This document shows, piece after piece, positions 27,801 through 36,389 of a stretch of DNA of 64,000 bases. The notes beneath the pieces were generated by a model. That model was not told where the DNA came from and made no database searches. It was given only the letters and a program-made list of their open reading frames with translations. Source of the stretch: Nocardioides malaquae (GTDB taxonomy: Bacteria; Actinomycetota; Actinomycetes; Propionibacteriales; Nocardioidaceae). Numbering within the stretch: position 1 is the first letter of the stretch; the number at the start of each line of letters is the position of its first letter. The stretch is taken from positions 186,001 through 250,000 of the forward strand of contig NZ_JADCSA010000001.1 in assembly GCF_015070385.1 (NCBI RefSeq), written 5' to 3'. The position numbers and the translations under genes were made by a program.

Positions 27801-29224
27801 CGGGCAGCAGCCCCTTCCAGGATTCCTTCGACGATGAGCTCCAACGCTGCACCGCGTGATGCCTTGACCAGGACGACGTCACCGGACGTCACATTCTCCC
27901 GCACCCACACCAGTGCCTCGTCCCGCCCCGCCGTGACGATCGCCTCACCCTGCCAGCCGGCGGACCGGGCTCCAGCGGCGATCGCTGCCGCGGCCCCACC
28001 CACCGTGACGAGGACGTCGACGCCGGCCTCCGCGACGGCGGCGCCGACGGAGCGGTGCCCCTCGTCGTCGGCGTCGCCCAGCTCGCGCATCTCACCCAGC
28101 ACGGCGACGCTGCGGCCCGGACGGGCCGCGCCGAGGTGGGCGAGCGTGTGCACGGCGGCCGACATCGACTCGGGGTTGGCGTTGTAGGCGTCGTTGACGA
28201 CGAGCAGGCCGTCAGCACGCACGTGCGGCTCCATCCGCCAGCGCGACATCTCCCGGACCTCGCCGAGACGGGTGGCAACGTCGTCGAGCCCCACCCCCAC
28301 GGCAAGGGCCATGGCTGCTGCGGCGGCCGCGTTCTCGACCTGGTGCAGGCCGAGCTGGGTCAGCTGCACGGGCACCCAACGACCTCGGTGCCCGAGCTCG
28401 AAGGTCGGCCGGCCCGAGGCGTCGAGCCGCAACCCGCGCCACGCCACGTCGCCGTCGGCGCCGAAGGTGAGCACGTGGGCGTCGGTGCGCTCCCCCATCG
28501 TCGCGGTGTACTCGTCCCCGGCGTTGAGCACGGCGGTCCCGTCGGCGGGCAACGCCTCCACGATCTCGCCCTTGGCCACGGCGATGCGGTCGCGTCCTCC
28601 GAACTCGCCCACGTGGGCGGTGCCCACGTTGAGGACCGCGGCCACCCGCGGCGGCGCGACGGAGCAGAGGTGGGCGATGTGGCCGACGCCTCGGGCCCCC
28701 ATCTCGACGACCAGGAAGCGGGTCGACTCGTCAGCGCGGAGCACCGTGAGGGGCACCCCGAGCTCGTTGTTGAAGTTGCCGGCGGTCGCGACCGTGCCAC
28801 CCTCGGGCGCGAGCAGGGCGGCCAGGTAGTCCTTCGTGCCCGTCTTGCCCTGCGACCCCGTCAGGGCCAGCACGGTGGTGGCGGGCAGGTGGTCGACGAC
28901 GTGGCGCGCCAGGAGGCCCAGCGCGGCCACGGGATCGGGCACGAGCACGGCCGGCACTCCGCAGGGGCGCGAGGCCAGGACGGCGACGGCGCCCGCCTCG
29001 AGGGCGGCGCGGGCGTAGTCGTGCCCGTCGACGTGCTCGCCCTCGATCGCCACGAAGAGCCCACCGGCCGGCACCTGCCGGCTGTCGACGGAGGCCGCGC
29101 CGCTCACCACAATGTCACCGGGGTCGGCGGACCCGGGCTCCGGGTCCGGGCCCGACTCCCCCGCGCCCCTGTCGAGCGTGCCCCCGACCACGGCTGCCAC
29201 CTCCGACAGACGCATCGCGATCAC
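27797..29224 (-). CDS. murF: UDP-MurNAc-tripeptide--D-Ala-D-Ala ligase
   Basis: MurF completes the pentapeptide stem. The 475-residue protein has the P-loop LTGSQGKTGTKDYLAALL, the NFNNELGVPLT block, MGARGVGHI, NVGTAHVGEFG and the C-terminal domain with NDAYNANPESM. All three domains are complete. A GTG at 29224 overlaps the murE stop, and an in-frame ATG lies at 29215; either could be used. It overlaps mraY by 4 nt. Confidence 0.96.
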   Translation of the reverse strand: MIAMRLSEVAAVVGGTLDRGAGESGPDPEPGSADPGDIVVSGAASVDSRQVPAGGLFVAIEGEHVDGHDYARAALEAGAVAVLASRPCGVPAVLVPDPVAALGLLARHVVDHLPATTVLALTGSQGKTGTKDYLAALLAPEGGTVATAGNFNNELGVPLTVLRADESTRFLVVEMGARGVGHIAHLCSVAPPRVAAVLNVGTAHVGEFGGRDRIAVAKGEIVEALPADGTAVLNAGDEYTATMGERTDAHVLTFGADGDVAWRGLRLDASGRPTFELGHRGRWVPVQLTQLGLHQVENAAAAAAMALAVGVGLDDVATRLGEVREMSRWRMEPHVRADGLLVVNDAYNANPESMSAAVHTLAHLGAARPGRSVAVLGEMRELGDADDEGHRSVGAAVAEAGVDVLVTVGGAAAAIAAGARSAGWQGEAIVTAGRDEALVWVRENVTSGDVVLVKASRGAALELIVEGILEGAAAR

Positions 29225-30753
29225 CGGGCGGCCAACTCCTCACGCACGACCTGACGGTCGTCGAACGGCGTGACCACTCCGGCCACCTCCTGCCCTGTCT
29301 CGTGTCCCTTGCCCGCGACGAGCACCACGTCGCCGGGACCGGCCAGACGGAGCGCAGCGGCGATCGCGGCGCGCCGGTCGCCGATCTCCATGACCTCGGC
29401 GGCCGCGTCGGTCGTGCCCGACAGCACCTCGGCGCGGATCGCAGCGGGGTCCTCGGAGCGCGGGTTGTCGTCGGTCACCACCACCACGTCGGCGAGCCGG
29501 GCGGCGATCTCGCCCATGACCGGGCGCTTGCCCCGGTCCCGGTCGCCGCCCGCACCCAGCACCACCAGCAGGCGTCCTGAGGTCAGTGGGCGCAGCGTAC
29601 GCAGGGTCGCCTCGACGGCGTCCGGCTTGTGGGCGTAGTCGACGACCACGGTGAAGTCCTGCCCCGCGTCGATCCGCTCGAGGCGCCCCGGTACGCCCGT
29701 CCCGCGGGCGATGCCTTCCGCCGCCGAGCGTGGGTCGAGACCGACGAGGGCGCAGCTGGCCACCGCCGCGAGGGCGTTGGCGACGTTGAACTCCCCCGGC
29801 AACGGCACGGTGGTCGCGAGGTCGAACCCGTCGGGACCCAGGATCCGGAAGGAGGAGCCGTCGGCACCGCACACGACCTCCACGGCCCGCCAGTCGGCGT
29901 CGGCGCCCTCGGCCGAGAAGGTGGAGAGCGGCAGCGCGGTCTCCTGCGCCAGCCGGCGGCCGTGCTCGTCGTCGACGTTGACCAACGCGCGCCGAGCCCG
30001 AACCGGGGTGAAGAGGGAGGCCTTGGCGCCGTAGTACTCCTCCACGTCGGCGTGGAAGTCGAGGTGGTCGCGCCCCAGGTTGAGGAAGGTGGCGACGTCG
30101 AAGACGACGCCGTCGACCCGACCCAGCACGAGAGCGTGGCTGGAGACCTCCATGGCGCACACCGCGACGGACTCCTCGCGCATCCGGGCGAAGAGCGCCT
30201 GGAGGTCCGGGGCCTCGGGCGTGGTCAGTGACGTGGCGACGTCGTGCCCGGCCACCCGGGTGCCGACGGTGCCGATGACCGCAGCGCGGACTCCGGCCCG
30301 GCTCACCCCGCCCTCCGCGAGCTGGGTGACCGTGGTCTTGCCCTGGGTGCCCGTCACCGCCACCATGCGCATCGACGTGGCCGGACGGTCGTGGAGCTCG
30401 GCCGCCAGCTCACCCAGGAAGCGACGCGGGCCCTCGACGACGATCGCCGGCACCGTGTCGGGCACGAGGACCGCCCCCTCGGGGTCGGTGAGCACCGCGG
30501 CGGCACCGGCCTCCAGGGCGTCGGCGACGAACCGGGCCCCGTGCGAGGACATGCCCGGCAACGCCGCGAACAGGTCGCCGCCCTCCACCCGCGACGAGCT
30601 CAGGGTCAAACCGGTGACCTGGACGTCGCCATCACCGTGCACCAGCACCGGGGTCGAGGGACCTGCGAGCCGTCGCAACCACTGCGCGACCTCCCCCACC
30701 GAGGCACGGGGCGCGGTCGACGGTCTGGTCCAGGAGGTCTGTGGCTCGCCCAT
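29221..30753 (-). CDS. murE: UDP-MurNAc-dipeptide--2,6-diaminopimelate ligase
   Basis: MurE adds the third stem residue. The P-loop VTGTQGKTTVTQLAE, EVSSHALVLGRV, NLGRDHLDFHADVEEYY and the C-terminal DYAHKPDAVE are all intact. The substrate-selecting motif is DDNPRSEDP, where the Arg is characteristic of diaminopimelate-adding enzymes. The ATG at 30753 (510 residues) is preferred for its MGEPQ start; GTG codons at 30801/30804 overlapping the ftsI stop are alternatives giving about 16 more residues. The frame is continuous. Confidence 0.94.
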   Translation of the reverse strand: MGEPQTSWTRPSTAPRASVGEVAQWLRRLAGPSTPVLVHGDGDVQVTGLTLSSSRVEGGDLFAALPGMSSHGARFVADALEAGAAAVLTDPEGAVLVPDTVPAIVVEGPRRFLGELAAELHDRPATSMRMVAVTGTQGKTTVTQLAEGGVSRAGVRAAVIGTVGTRVAGHDVATSLTTPEAPDLQALFARMREESVAVCAMEVSSHALVLGRVDGVVFDVATFLNLGRDHLDFHADVEEYYGAKASLFTPVRARRALVNVDDEHGRRLAQETALPLSTFSAEGADADWRAVEVVCGADGSSFRILGPDGFDLATTVPLPGEFNVANALAAVASCALVGLDPRSAAEGIARGTGVPGRLERIDAGQDFTVVVDYAHKPDAVEATLRTLRPLTSGRLLVVLGAGGDRDRGKRPVMGEIAARLADVVVVTDDNPRSEDPAAIRAEVLSGTTDAAAEVMEIGDRRAAIAAALRLAGPGDVVLVAGKGHETGQEVAGVVTPFDDRQVVREELAAR

Positions 30754-30797
30754 CCCCGGCAGGTTATCCGCGCCACCGGCGCGACGCACCACCCGGC

Positions 30798-32570
30798 TCA
30801 CCACTCCACGGGCACGCGGTTGGGTCGCTTGCCCGTGGGTGGGACGCCGTAGTGCGACAGGGCGCGCGCCATGATCTTGGAGAACGCGGGGCCACCCACC
30901 GAGCCACCTCCGCCGTCGACACCCGGGGCGTGGATCACCACGTAGACGGTGAACCGAGGGTCGTCAGCCGGGGCGAAACCACCGAAGGACAGGGAGAGCG
31001 ACCCGTCGTAGCAACCACACTCCTCGTCGGCGCGCTGCGCCGTGCCGGTCTTGCCGGCCACCCGGTAGCCGGGCACCTGGGCCCGCGGCGCGACTCCGGC
31101 CTCCGCGTCGACGACCCGCTCCATCATGAGCATCGTCTGGCGGGCCGCCTCGGGACTGACCACCCGCTCGCGGGTCGTGTGGTCGGTGCCGACCTGACGA
31201 CCGTCGTCGGTGGTCGCCGACCCCTGGACCAGGCTGGGCGAGACCCGCACCCCGCCGTTGGCGATCGTGTTGATCGCCGCGGTCATCTGCACCGCGTTGA
31301 CCGACAACGACTGACCGAAGGCGATGCGGTCCTTGTTCTGCGAGGTCATCGCCGCCGGCGCCGTGAGCAGGCCACGGGACTCACCCCGCACCCCCACGTC
31401 GGTGCGTCGGCCCAGGCCGAAGGCGCGGAGGTAGCGCCACAGCTCGCGCTTGGACATCTGGTCGGCGGCCAGCACCGTGCCGATGTTCGAGGACTGGGCG
31501 ATGACGCCGGCCATCGTCATGCGCAGCACGCCGTGGGGGAACCAGTCGTTGATCGGCCGGTCCTGCCGCTGCAGCTGGCCCGGGACGCGCAACCGGGTGC
31601 GTGCCGTGACCTTGCCCGCGTCCACGAGCGCGGCGGCCGTGAGGACCTTCTGCACCGACCCCGGCTCGTAGACGTCGCTGAACGCCCGCGACCCCAGGTT
31701 GTCGGGATGGCTGTCGAGGGGCTCGTTCGCGTCGAAGGTGGGGGCGTCGGCGACCGCCAGCAGCTCGCCGGTGCGCGCATCCTGGACGACGGCGACGCCG
31801 GACTCGGCGCGGTAGTTCTCCACCGTCTCGGAGAGCACCTTCTGCGTGTACCACTGCAGGTCGCGGTCGATCGTCGTGCGCAGGTCGTCGCCGTCCACGG
31901 GCGCCACCATCGAGTTCTCCGCCAGGGGCACCCGGTAGCCGTTGCCCTGGGTGTAGCGACTCGAGCCCTCGCGTCCGGAGAGCAGGCCGTTGAACGCGAC
32001 CTCGAAGCCACCCAGCGGCTCGTCGGTGCCCATGAAGCCCACGAGGTTGGCGGCCACCTCGCCGGCCGGGTAGTCGCGGATCGGGTCGTCGTCGGCGCTG
32101 ATGCCCACGAACCCTGCCTCGCGGACCTTGTCGAGCACCCCGCGCGCCGTCGCCGCGGGGACACGTCGGGCGACGTACTGGTAGCGACTTCCCTCCTTGC
32201 GGAGCTTCTCCAACGTGGTGAAGTAGTCGAGGTCGAGCTCGTCGGCGAGCAGGGTGGCCAGCTCCGGCGCCTGGTCAGCCGTGCGGAACGGGTCCGCGAT
32301 GATCATCCGACCGTTGACGGAGTCGGCCAGGGCGACGCCGTTGCGGTCCAGGATGTCGCCCCGAGCCGCCGGCAGGGTGATCTCCACGACGTCCTTCGCG
32401 GTCGCCATGTCGGCGTAGGAACGCGGGTCCAGCCCCTGCAGCTGCAGGAGCCGGGCCGCGAAGAACGAGAGCACCACCGCGATCAGCAGCAGCCCCACCT
32501 GGAGGCGCTGCGCGGGAGAGGCCCGCCGTCCGCCGCGAGGGCGTACGTCCTGTCGGCTGGTGCGCGGCAA
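30798..32570 (-). CDS. ftsI: Septal class B penicillin-binding protein FtsI (PBP3)
   Basis: FtsI is the septal transpeptidase working with FtsW. A single membrane helix (VGLLLIAVVLSFFAARLLQL) is followed by the pedestal domain and the transpeptidase domain with SxxK as SVQK in PGSVQKVLTAAALV, SxN as SSN in AQSSNIGTV, and KTG in VAGKTGTAQ. No PASTA domain is present. The preferred start is a TTG at 32570 with GAGGAGACGGAG just upstream (590 residues); a GTG at 32639 would add 23 residues with no clear ribosome site. Confidence 0.94.
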   Translation of the reverse strand: MPRTSRQDVRPRGGRRASPAQRLQVGLLLIAVVLSFFAARLLQLQGLDPRSYADMATAKDVVEITLPAARGDILDRNGVALADSVNGRMIIADPFRTADQAPELATLLADELDLDYFTTLEKLRKEGSRYQYVARRVPAATARGVLDKVREAGFVGISADDDPIRDYPAGEVAANLVGFMGTDEPLGGFEVAFNGLLSGREGSSRYTQGNGYRVPLAENSMVAPVDGDDLRTTIDRDLQWYTQKVLSETVENYRAESGVAVVQDARTGELLAVADAPTFDANEPLDSHPDNLGSRAFSDVYEPGSVQKVLTAAALVDAGKVTARTRLRVPGQLQRQDRPINDWFPHGVLRMTMAGVIAQSSNIGTVLAADQMSKRELWRYLRAFGLGRRTDVGVRGESRGLLTAPAAMTSQNKDRIAFGQSLSVNAVQMTAAINTIANGGVRVSPSLVQGSATTDDGRQVGTDHTTRERVVSPEAARQTMLMMERVVDAEAGVAPRAQVPGYRVAGKTGTAQRADEECGCYDGSLSLSFGGFAPADDPRFTVYVVIHAPGVDGGGGSVGGPAFSKIMARALSHYGVPPTGKRPNRVPVEW

Positions 32571-32677
32571 GGGGGCTCCGTCTCCTCGGTGACCGGTGGG
32601 CCGTCTCGGCCCGGCGGGTACTCCTATTGAACCCGGCACCGGCCGCGATCACGGGCAGGCGCGGGCGTGTCGTCGCG

Positions 32678-33217
32678 TCAGCGGTCGCCGGGGCGCGAGG
32701 CCCGACGGGTGGCGCGGCCCTCGCCCCGAGCGACGGACGACTCGACCTTCACGACCCTCACCTCCGGCCGCAGGTCGGCCGGCAGCTGGCGGGGGCGGGG
32801 CCTGATGCGCAACGCGTCGTCGGCGGAGGCCGGACGCGGCGTGCCGACCACGGTGCCGTCGAGCTCGAGGAAGGCGGGGGCCGGCGGGATCACCATGCCC
32901 ATCCGGACGGCCTCGGTGGCGATGCGCTGCGGGTCGCGCAGGTCGTCGAGCTCCATGCGCAGCGTCTCCTCACGGTCGGCGAGCGCGGCCGCCTTGTCAG
33001 CCAGCTGGGCCTCCGCGAACGACGCCTGCTGCAGGGAGGTGTTGAAGAGCAGGAGCCCCACCGCACCGACGAGGCCGAGCACCATGACGAGGGCGACGAA
33101 GGGAACCTTCGGTGCCCTGACCCGGGTCACCGGGACGACGGTGAGTCGAGCCTTCTCGACCGCCGCTCCGCTCAGGCTCGAGACGCGGGAACGCAGCTGC
33201 ACTGCCGGACTGCTCAT
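32678..33217 (-). CDS. ftsL: FtsL-like divisome protein
   Basis: This 179-residue bitopic protein sits between rsmH and ftsI, the usual place of FtsL. One membrane helix ([20 protein letters not shown]) is followed by a coiled coil ([25 protein letters not shown] split between residues 65 and 90) and the short [14 protein letters not shown] motif seen in FtsL/DivIC proteins. The tail is long and basic. AGGAGCCAGGC precedes the ATG, which overlaps the rsmH stop. Confidence 0.85.
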   Translation of the reverse strand: MSSPAVQLRSRVSSLSGAAVEKARLTVVPVTRVRAPKVPFVALVMVLGLVGAVGLLLFNTSLQQASFAEAQLADKAAALADREETLRMELDDLRDPQRIATEAVRMGMVIPPAPAFLELDGTVVGTPRPASADDALRIRPRPRQLPADLRPEVRVVKVESSVARGEGRATRRASRPGDR

Positions 33218-34176
33218 GCCTGGCTCCTGACGTCGGGAAGGACTCGTTCGACGGCCCGGAGTCGGACCGACGCTGCTCGGGGGTTGTGCTCGATCTCGAC
33301 CGCGTCGGCCAGCTCGGCTCCACGGGTGACCGACCTCATCCGGGGCTCCGCGCCCTCCGGGACGAAGGGCAGGTCATGGGGCACGTCGAGGGTCGTGACC
33401 TGCGCGAAGGCCCGTTTGACCATCCGGTCCTCCAGGGAGTGGTAGGACTCCACGACGACGCGACCGCCCACCGCGACCACCTCGAGGGCGGCCGGCAGGG
33501 CTCGGCGCAGGACACCGAGCTCGTCGTTGACCTCCATGCGCAGCGCCTGGAAGGTGCGCTTCGCAGGGTGGCCGCCGGTCCGGCGCGCCGGTGCGGGGAT
33601 CTCGGCGTACAGCAGCTCGACGAGTCGACCGGAGCGCGAGAAGGGTTCGACCGCTCGCTCCCGCACGACGGCGTGGGCGATCTTGCGGGCGAACTTCTCC
33701 TCGCCGTACTCCTTGAGCACACGGGTGAGCTCGGCCGCGGAGTAGGTGTTGAGCACGTCGGCCGCCGTCGGTCCGGCGTCACCCATCCGCATGTCGAGGG
33801 GTGCGTCCTCGGCGTAGGCGAAGCCCCGCTCACGTTCGTCGAGCTGCATCGAGGAGACACCGAGGTCGAACAGGACCCCCTGCACGGCGTCGAGACCGGC
33901 GTCGGTGACCACGGTGCCGATCTCGTCGTAGGTCGCCTGCACCGCGGTGAACCGCTCACCGAACCGCGCCAGCCGTTCGGTGGCGAGGGCGATCGCCCGG
34001 GGGTCGCGGTCGATGCCGATGACCCGGGCCTCGGGGCACGCCTCGAGGACGGCCTCGGAGTGGCCCCCGAGACCGAGGGTGCAGTCGACCAGGACCGCGC
34101 CGGGCTCGCGCAGGGCGGGGGCCAGCAGCGCGACGACCCGCTCGAGCAGGACCGGGACGTGGCGGGAGTTCGTCAT
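33214..34176 (-). CDS. rsmH: 16S rRNA (cytosine1402-N4)-methyltransferase
   Basis: RsmH (MraW) methylates C1402 in the ribosomal P site. The 320-residue protein starts [19 protein letters not shown] and has the SAM motif [46 protein letters not shown], and the C-terminal [16 protein letters not shown]. It overlaps ftsL by 4 nt. A small membrane ORF and a structured RNA precede it. Confidence 0.97.
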   Translation of the reverse strand: MTNSRHVPVLLERVVALLAPALREPGAVLVDCTLGLGGHSEAVLEACPEARVIGIDRDPRAIALATERLARFGERFTAVQATYDEIGTVVTDAGLDAVQGVLFDLGVSSMQLDERERGFAYAEDAPLDMRMGDAGPTAADVLNTYSAAELTRVLKEYGEEKFARKIAHAVVRERAVEPFSRSGRLVELLYAEIPAPARRTGGHPAKRTFQALRMEVNDELGVLRRALPAALEVVAVGGRVVVESYHSLEDRMVKRAFAQVTTLDVPHDLPFVPEGAEPRMRSVTRGAELADAVEIEHNPRAASVRLRAVERVLPDVRSQA

Positions 34177-34182
34177 CGACGC

Positions 34183-34335
34183 CTACTCGCCCAGTCCCAG
34201 GAGCAGGAGGAAGAGCAACGAGCAGACACCGGACGCGGCGGCCGAGAAGACCATGACGACCAGGGCGTCGCGGGCCTGGTGTCGCACCCGGAGCTGCGGC
34301 GCTCCCGGTGCGGTCCCTGCCTGCGTGCCGTCCAT
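34183..34335 (-). CDS. Small single-helix membrane protein between mraZ and rsmH
   Basis: A 50-residue ORF runs from an ATG at 34335 to a TAG 6 nt before the rsmH start. The translation has a charged front (MDGTQAGTAPGAPQLRVRHQ) and a hydrophobic helix (VVMVFSAAASGVCSLLFLLL) and ends GLGE. AGGA lies just before the ATG. It is placed so that it must be co-transcribed with rsmH. I do not recognise a family. The composition is membrane-protein-like, and the other two minus-strand frames over this stretch look like non-coding shadows. Confidence 0.6.
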   Translation of the reverse strand: MDGTQAGTAPGAPQLRVRHQARDALVVMVFSAAASGVCSLLFLLLLGLGE

Positions 34336-34374
34336 CGTCCTGACCCCCGTGTGCGGTGCGTGTGGTGAGTTGTC

Positions 34375-34400
34375 CTGCGGCGTACGTGCTGCGGCGTACG
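34375..34400 (-). repeat. 12-bp direct repeat next to the RNA element
   Basis: CTGCGGCGTACG occurs twice on the plus strand (34375-34386 and 34389-34400), 14 nt apart, directly adjacent to the structured RNA on the rsmH side. No function is known to me. Confidence 0.5.
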
Positions 34401-34404
34401 CGTG

Positions 34405-34523
34405 GTGGCGGCGTGTCGGTCAGGTCCCTGCCCGCTCCCGTGATGGGAAGACCTTCTGGTGCCGGGGAAGTGACCCCAGACGGTTCGCGGGAGCGGGCTC
34501 GAGACCTGGCCCCACGCCGCCAC
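34405..34523 (-). ncRNA. Structured RNA element upstream of rsmH (candidate mraW RNA motif)
   Basis: On the minus strand, a nested set of helices encloses 119 nt: an outer 11-bp perfect helix (34513-34523 with 34405-34415), a 6-bp helix (34503-34508 with 34421-34426), and an inner 11-bp perfect helix (34488-34498 with 34430-34440). The 47-nt apical region has small hairpins of its own (GGGG/CCCC and GAAG/CTTC). The element lies between mraZ and rsmH, in the transcript leader of rsmH. A conserved actinobacterial mraW RNA motif is known in this position; my assignment to it is by location and structure only. Confidence 0.6.
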
Positions 34524-34583
34524 TGTTGACTTGTGAGTTCTGCTGTCCTGCTGTCGTGCTCGGTGGTGCTGGGTGCTGCTGGT

Positions 34584-35012
34584 TCAGATGCCGGGGAAGA
34601 CCTCGTCGCTGAGGTCGGAGAAGACCTGCTCCTGCTCCTCGCTGTACTGCTGCCAGGAGGCCGGGTCCCAGATCTCGATGCGGTTCATCGAGCCGATGAC
34701 CACCACGTCCTTGCGCAGTGAGGCGTACTCCCGCAGGACCGGCGGGATGGAGATCCGGCCCTGCTTGTCGGGGACCTCCTGGCTCGCCGCCGCGAACAGC
34801 ATGCGGACGTAGTCACGGGTCCCCTTGTTGGTTACCGGAGCCTGCTGGAGGCGTTCGGTGAGCTTCGTGAAGTCCTCGAGCGACCAGATCGTGAGGCAGC
34901 GCTCCTGCCCCCTGGTCACGACGAGTCCTTCCGCCAATTCCTCTCTGAACTTTGCCGGGAGGAAGAGCCGACCCTTGTCGTCGATCTTGGGCGTGTAGGT
35001 GCCGAAGAACAT
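34584..35012 (-). CDS. mraZ: Transcriptional regulator MraZ
   Basis: MraZ is the AbrB-fold regulator of the dcw cluster. The 142-residue protein begins MFFGTYTPKIDDKGRLFLPA, and the second copy of the fold contains DKQGRISIPPVLREYASL; both DxxGR motifs are intact. The start ATG at 35012 has GGGAGG about 6 nt upstream. A five-copy GTGG array lies 20-64 nt upstream, the expected MraZ operator, so autoregulation is likely. Confidence 0.97.
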   Translation of the reverse strand: MFFGTYTPKIDDKGRLFLPAKFREELAEGLVVTRGQERCLTIWSLEDFTKLTERLQQAPVTNKGTRDYVRMLFAAASQEVPDKQGRISIPPVLREYASLRKDVVVIGSMNRIEIWDPASWQQYSEEQEQVFSDLSDEVFPGI

Positions 35013-35031
35013 CCGGCACCTCCCCTGGGAT

Positions 35032-35076
35032 CCACCCTTCCACCACTTTCCACCACAGTACCCCACGATCCTCCAC
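35032..35076 (-). promoter_or_regulatory. MraZ operator: five GTGG repeats in 10-11 bp phase
   Basis: On the minus strand GTGG occurs at 35076, 35066, 35056, 35046 and 35035, i.e. spaced 10, 10, 10 and 11 nt. Known MraZ boxes in E. coli and Mycoplasma are (T/G)GG-containing direct repeats with a 10-bp period in front of mraZ, so this is very probably the operator. Confidence 0.8.
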
Positions 35077-35251
35077 TTACAACCATCTTTCGACACTTCA
35101 CGGCGTCGTTTTGCGCGGCGACCAGCCGCGGGCGACACGGGCCACGACCGGGGCTGCGGGCGTCCCGATGGAGGACGGGGGAGCAAACGTGCAGGTCACA
35201 GGCACGTTGGGAGCCGTCATCACGGCCGAATCACCGCGCTGGGGAGCGTGG

Positions 35252-35298
35252 GTGGAGCGCAGGTGGAGGAAGTGACCCACAGGTGGAGCGCCGTGGAG
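35252..35298 (+). promoter_or_regulatory. Second GTGGAG repeat array, upstream of moxR
   Basis: On the plus strand GTGGAG occurs at 35252, 35263, 35283 and 35293, with a GTGACC at 35272 in the phase of a missing copy. Period (10-11 nt) and core match the mraZ operator but the orientation is reversed, towards moxR. The 338-nt mraZ-moxR gap otherwise shows a weak TACGGT -10 (35359-35364) and no ORF I can support. Confidence 0.6.
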
Positions 35299-35414
35299 GA
35301 CCCGTGACGCCCCGGGGGCATCAGGCCCGACCCGGGCCCGGATCGTGCACCCGGCGACTACGGTTGAGCCAGCACCCCGCGACGAAGCGGCACGTTCCCC
35401 GAGGAGACCCACGC

Positions 35415-36389
35415 GTGACCATGCCTGACCCCGCCGGCAACCTCGACACCCTGCGACAGGTCACCGACCGCCTGCGCGCCAACGTGGAGCGCGTCATCTC
35501 CGGCAAGACGTCGGTCGTCGACACGGCGCTGGTCGTGCTGCTCGCCGAGGGGCACCTGCTCATCGAGGACGTGCCCGGGGTGGGCAAGACCATGCTCAGC
35601 AAGGCGCTGGCACGCAGCATCGACGGCACGGTGCGCCGCATCCAGTTCACGCCCGACCTGCTGCCCTCCGACGTCACCGGCGTCTCCATCTGGAACCGGA
35701 GCACGGGTGAGTTCGAGTTCCGCCCCGGCGGGGTCTTCGCCAACATCGTGGTGGGCGACGAGATCAACCGCGCCTCCCCCAAGACACAGTCGGCCCTCCT
35801 GGAGTGCATGGAGGAGCGCCAGGTCACGGTCGACAACGCCACGTGGCCCCTGGAGGCTCCCTTCCTGGTGGTGGCCACCCAGAACCCCGTCGAGATGGAG
35901 GGCACCTACGCATTGCCGGAGGCCCAGCGCGACCGCTTCATGGCGAAGGTCTCCATGGGTTACCCCGTGCCCGAGGCCGAGCTCGCCATGCTGCAGGGGC
36001 ACACCTCGGCCAACCCCCTGGACCTCCTCGAGCCGGTCACCGACGTCGCCGAGGTCCGCAAGATGATCGCGGTGGTCAACCAGGTGTACGTCTCCCCCGC
36101 CGTCCAGCAGTACGCGGTGGGCATCACGACCGCCACCCGCACCTCCCCCGACATCCGGCTCGGGGCGTCACCGCGCGCCACCCTCCACCTGGTGCGCGCC
36201 GGCAAGGCGGTCGCGGCGATGTCCGGTCGTGACTACGTCCTGCCCGACGACCTGCGCGCCCTGGCGCCGGTGGTGCTGACCCACCGGCTGCTGCCCAGCC
36301 CCGAGGCCGCGCGCAGCGGGCGCAGCGTCGTGTCCGTCCTCCACGACCTCCTCGAGCAGGTCAGGGTCCCGGACTCCCCCGGTGCGTGA
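35415..36389 (+). CDS. MoxR-family AAA+ ATPase
   Basis: MoxR ATPases act as chaperones for partner complexes, usually with DUF58 and VWA proteins. The 324-residue protein has Walker A EDVPGVGKTML, Walker B VVGDEINRASPKTQSALLE, sensor 1 VATQNPVEMEGTY and the arginine-finger/sensor 2 region with LGASPRATLHLVRA. The GTG at 35415 has GAGGAG 8 nt upstream; an ATG follows two codons later. It overlaps the DUF58 gene downstream by 8 nt and is divergent from mraZ. Confidence 0.93.
   Translation: MTMPDPAGNLDTLRQVTDRLRANVERVISGKTSVVDTALVVLLAEGHLLIEDVPGVGKTMLSKALARSIDGTVRRIQFTPDLLPSDVTGVSIWNRSTGEFEFRPGGVFANIVVGDEINRASPKTQSALLECMEERQVTVDNATWPLEAPFLVVATQNPVEMEGTYALPEAQRDRFMAKVSMGYPVPEAELAMLQGHTSANPLDLLEPVTDVAEVRKMIAVVNQVYVSPAVQQYAVGITTATRTSPDIRLGASPRATLHLVRAGKAVAAMSGRDYVLPDDLRALAPVVLTHRLLPSPEAARSGRSVVSVLHDLLEQVRVPDSPGA

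Noticed and set aside
34173..34523. A 116-codon minus-strand frame between mraZ and rsmH
   Set aside because: It overlaps the structured RNA and the better-supported 50-residue membrane ORF in another frame; its translation is Arg/Ser/His-rich without any fold-like pattern.
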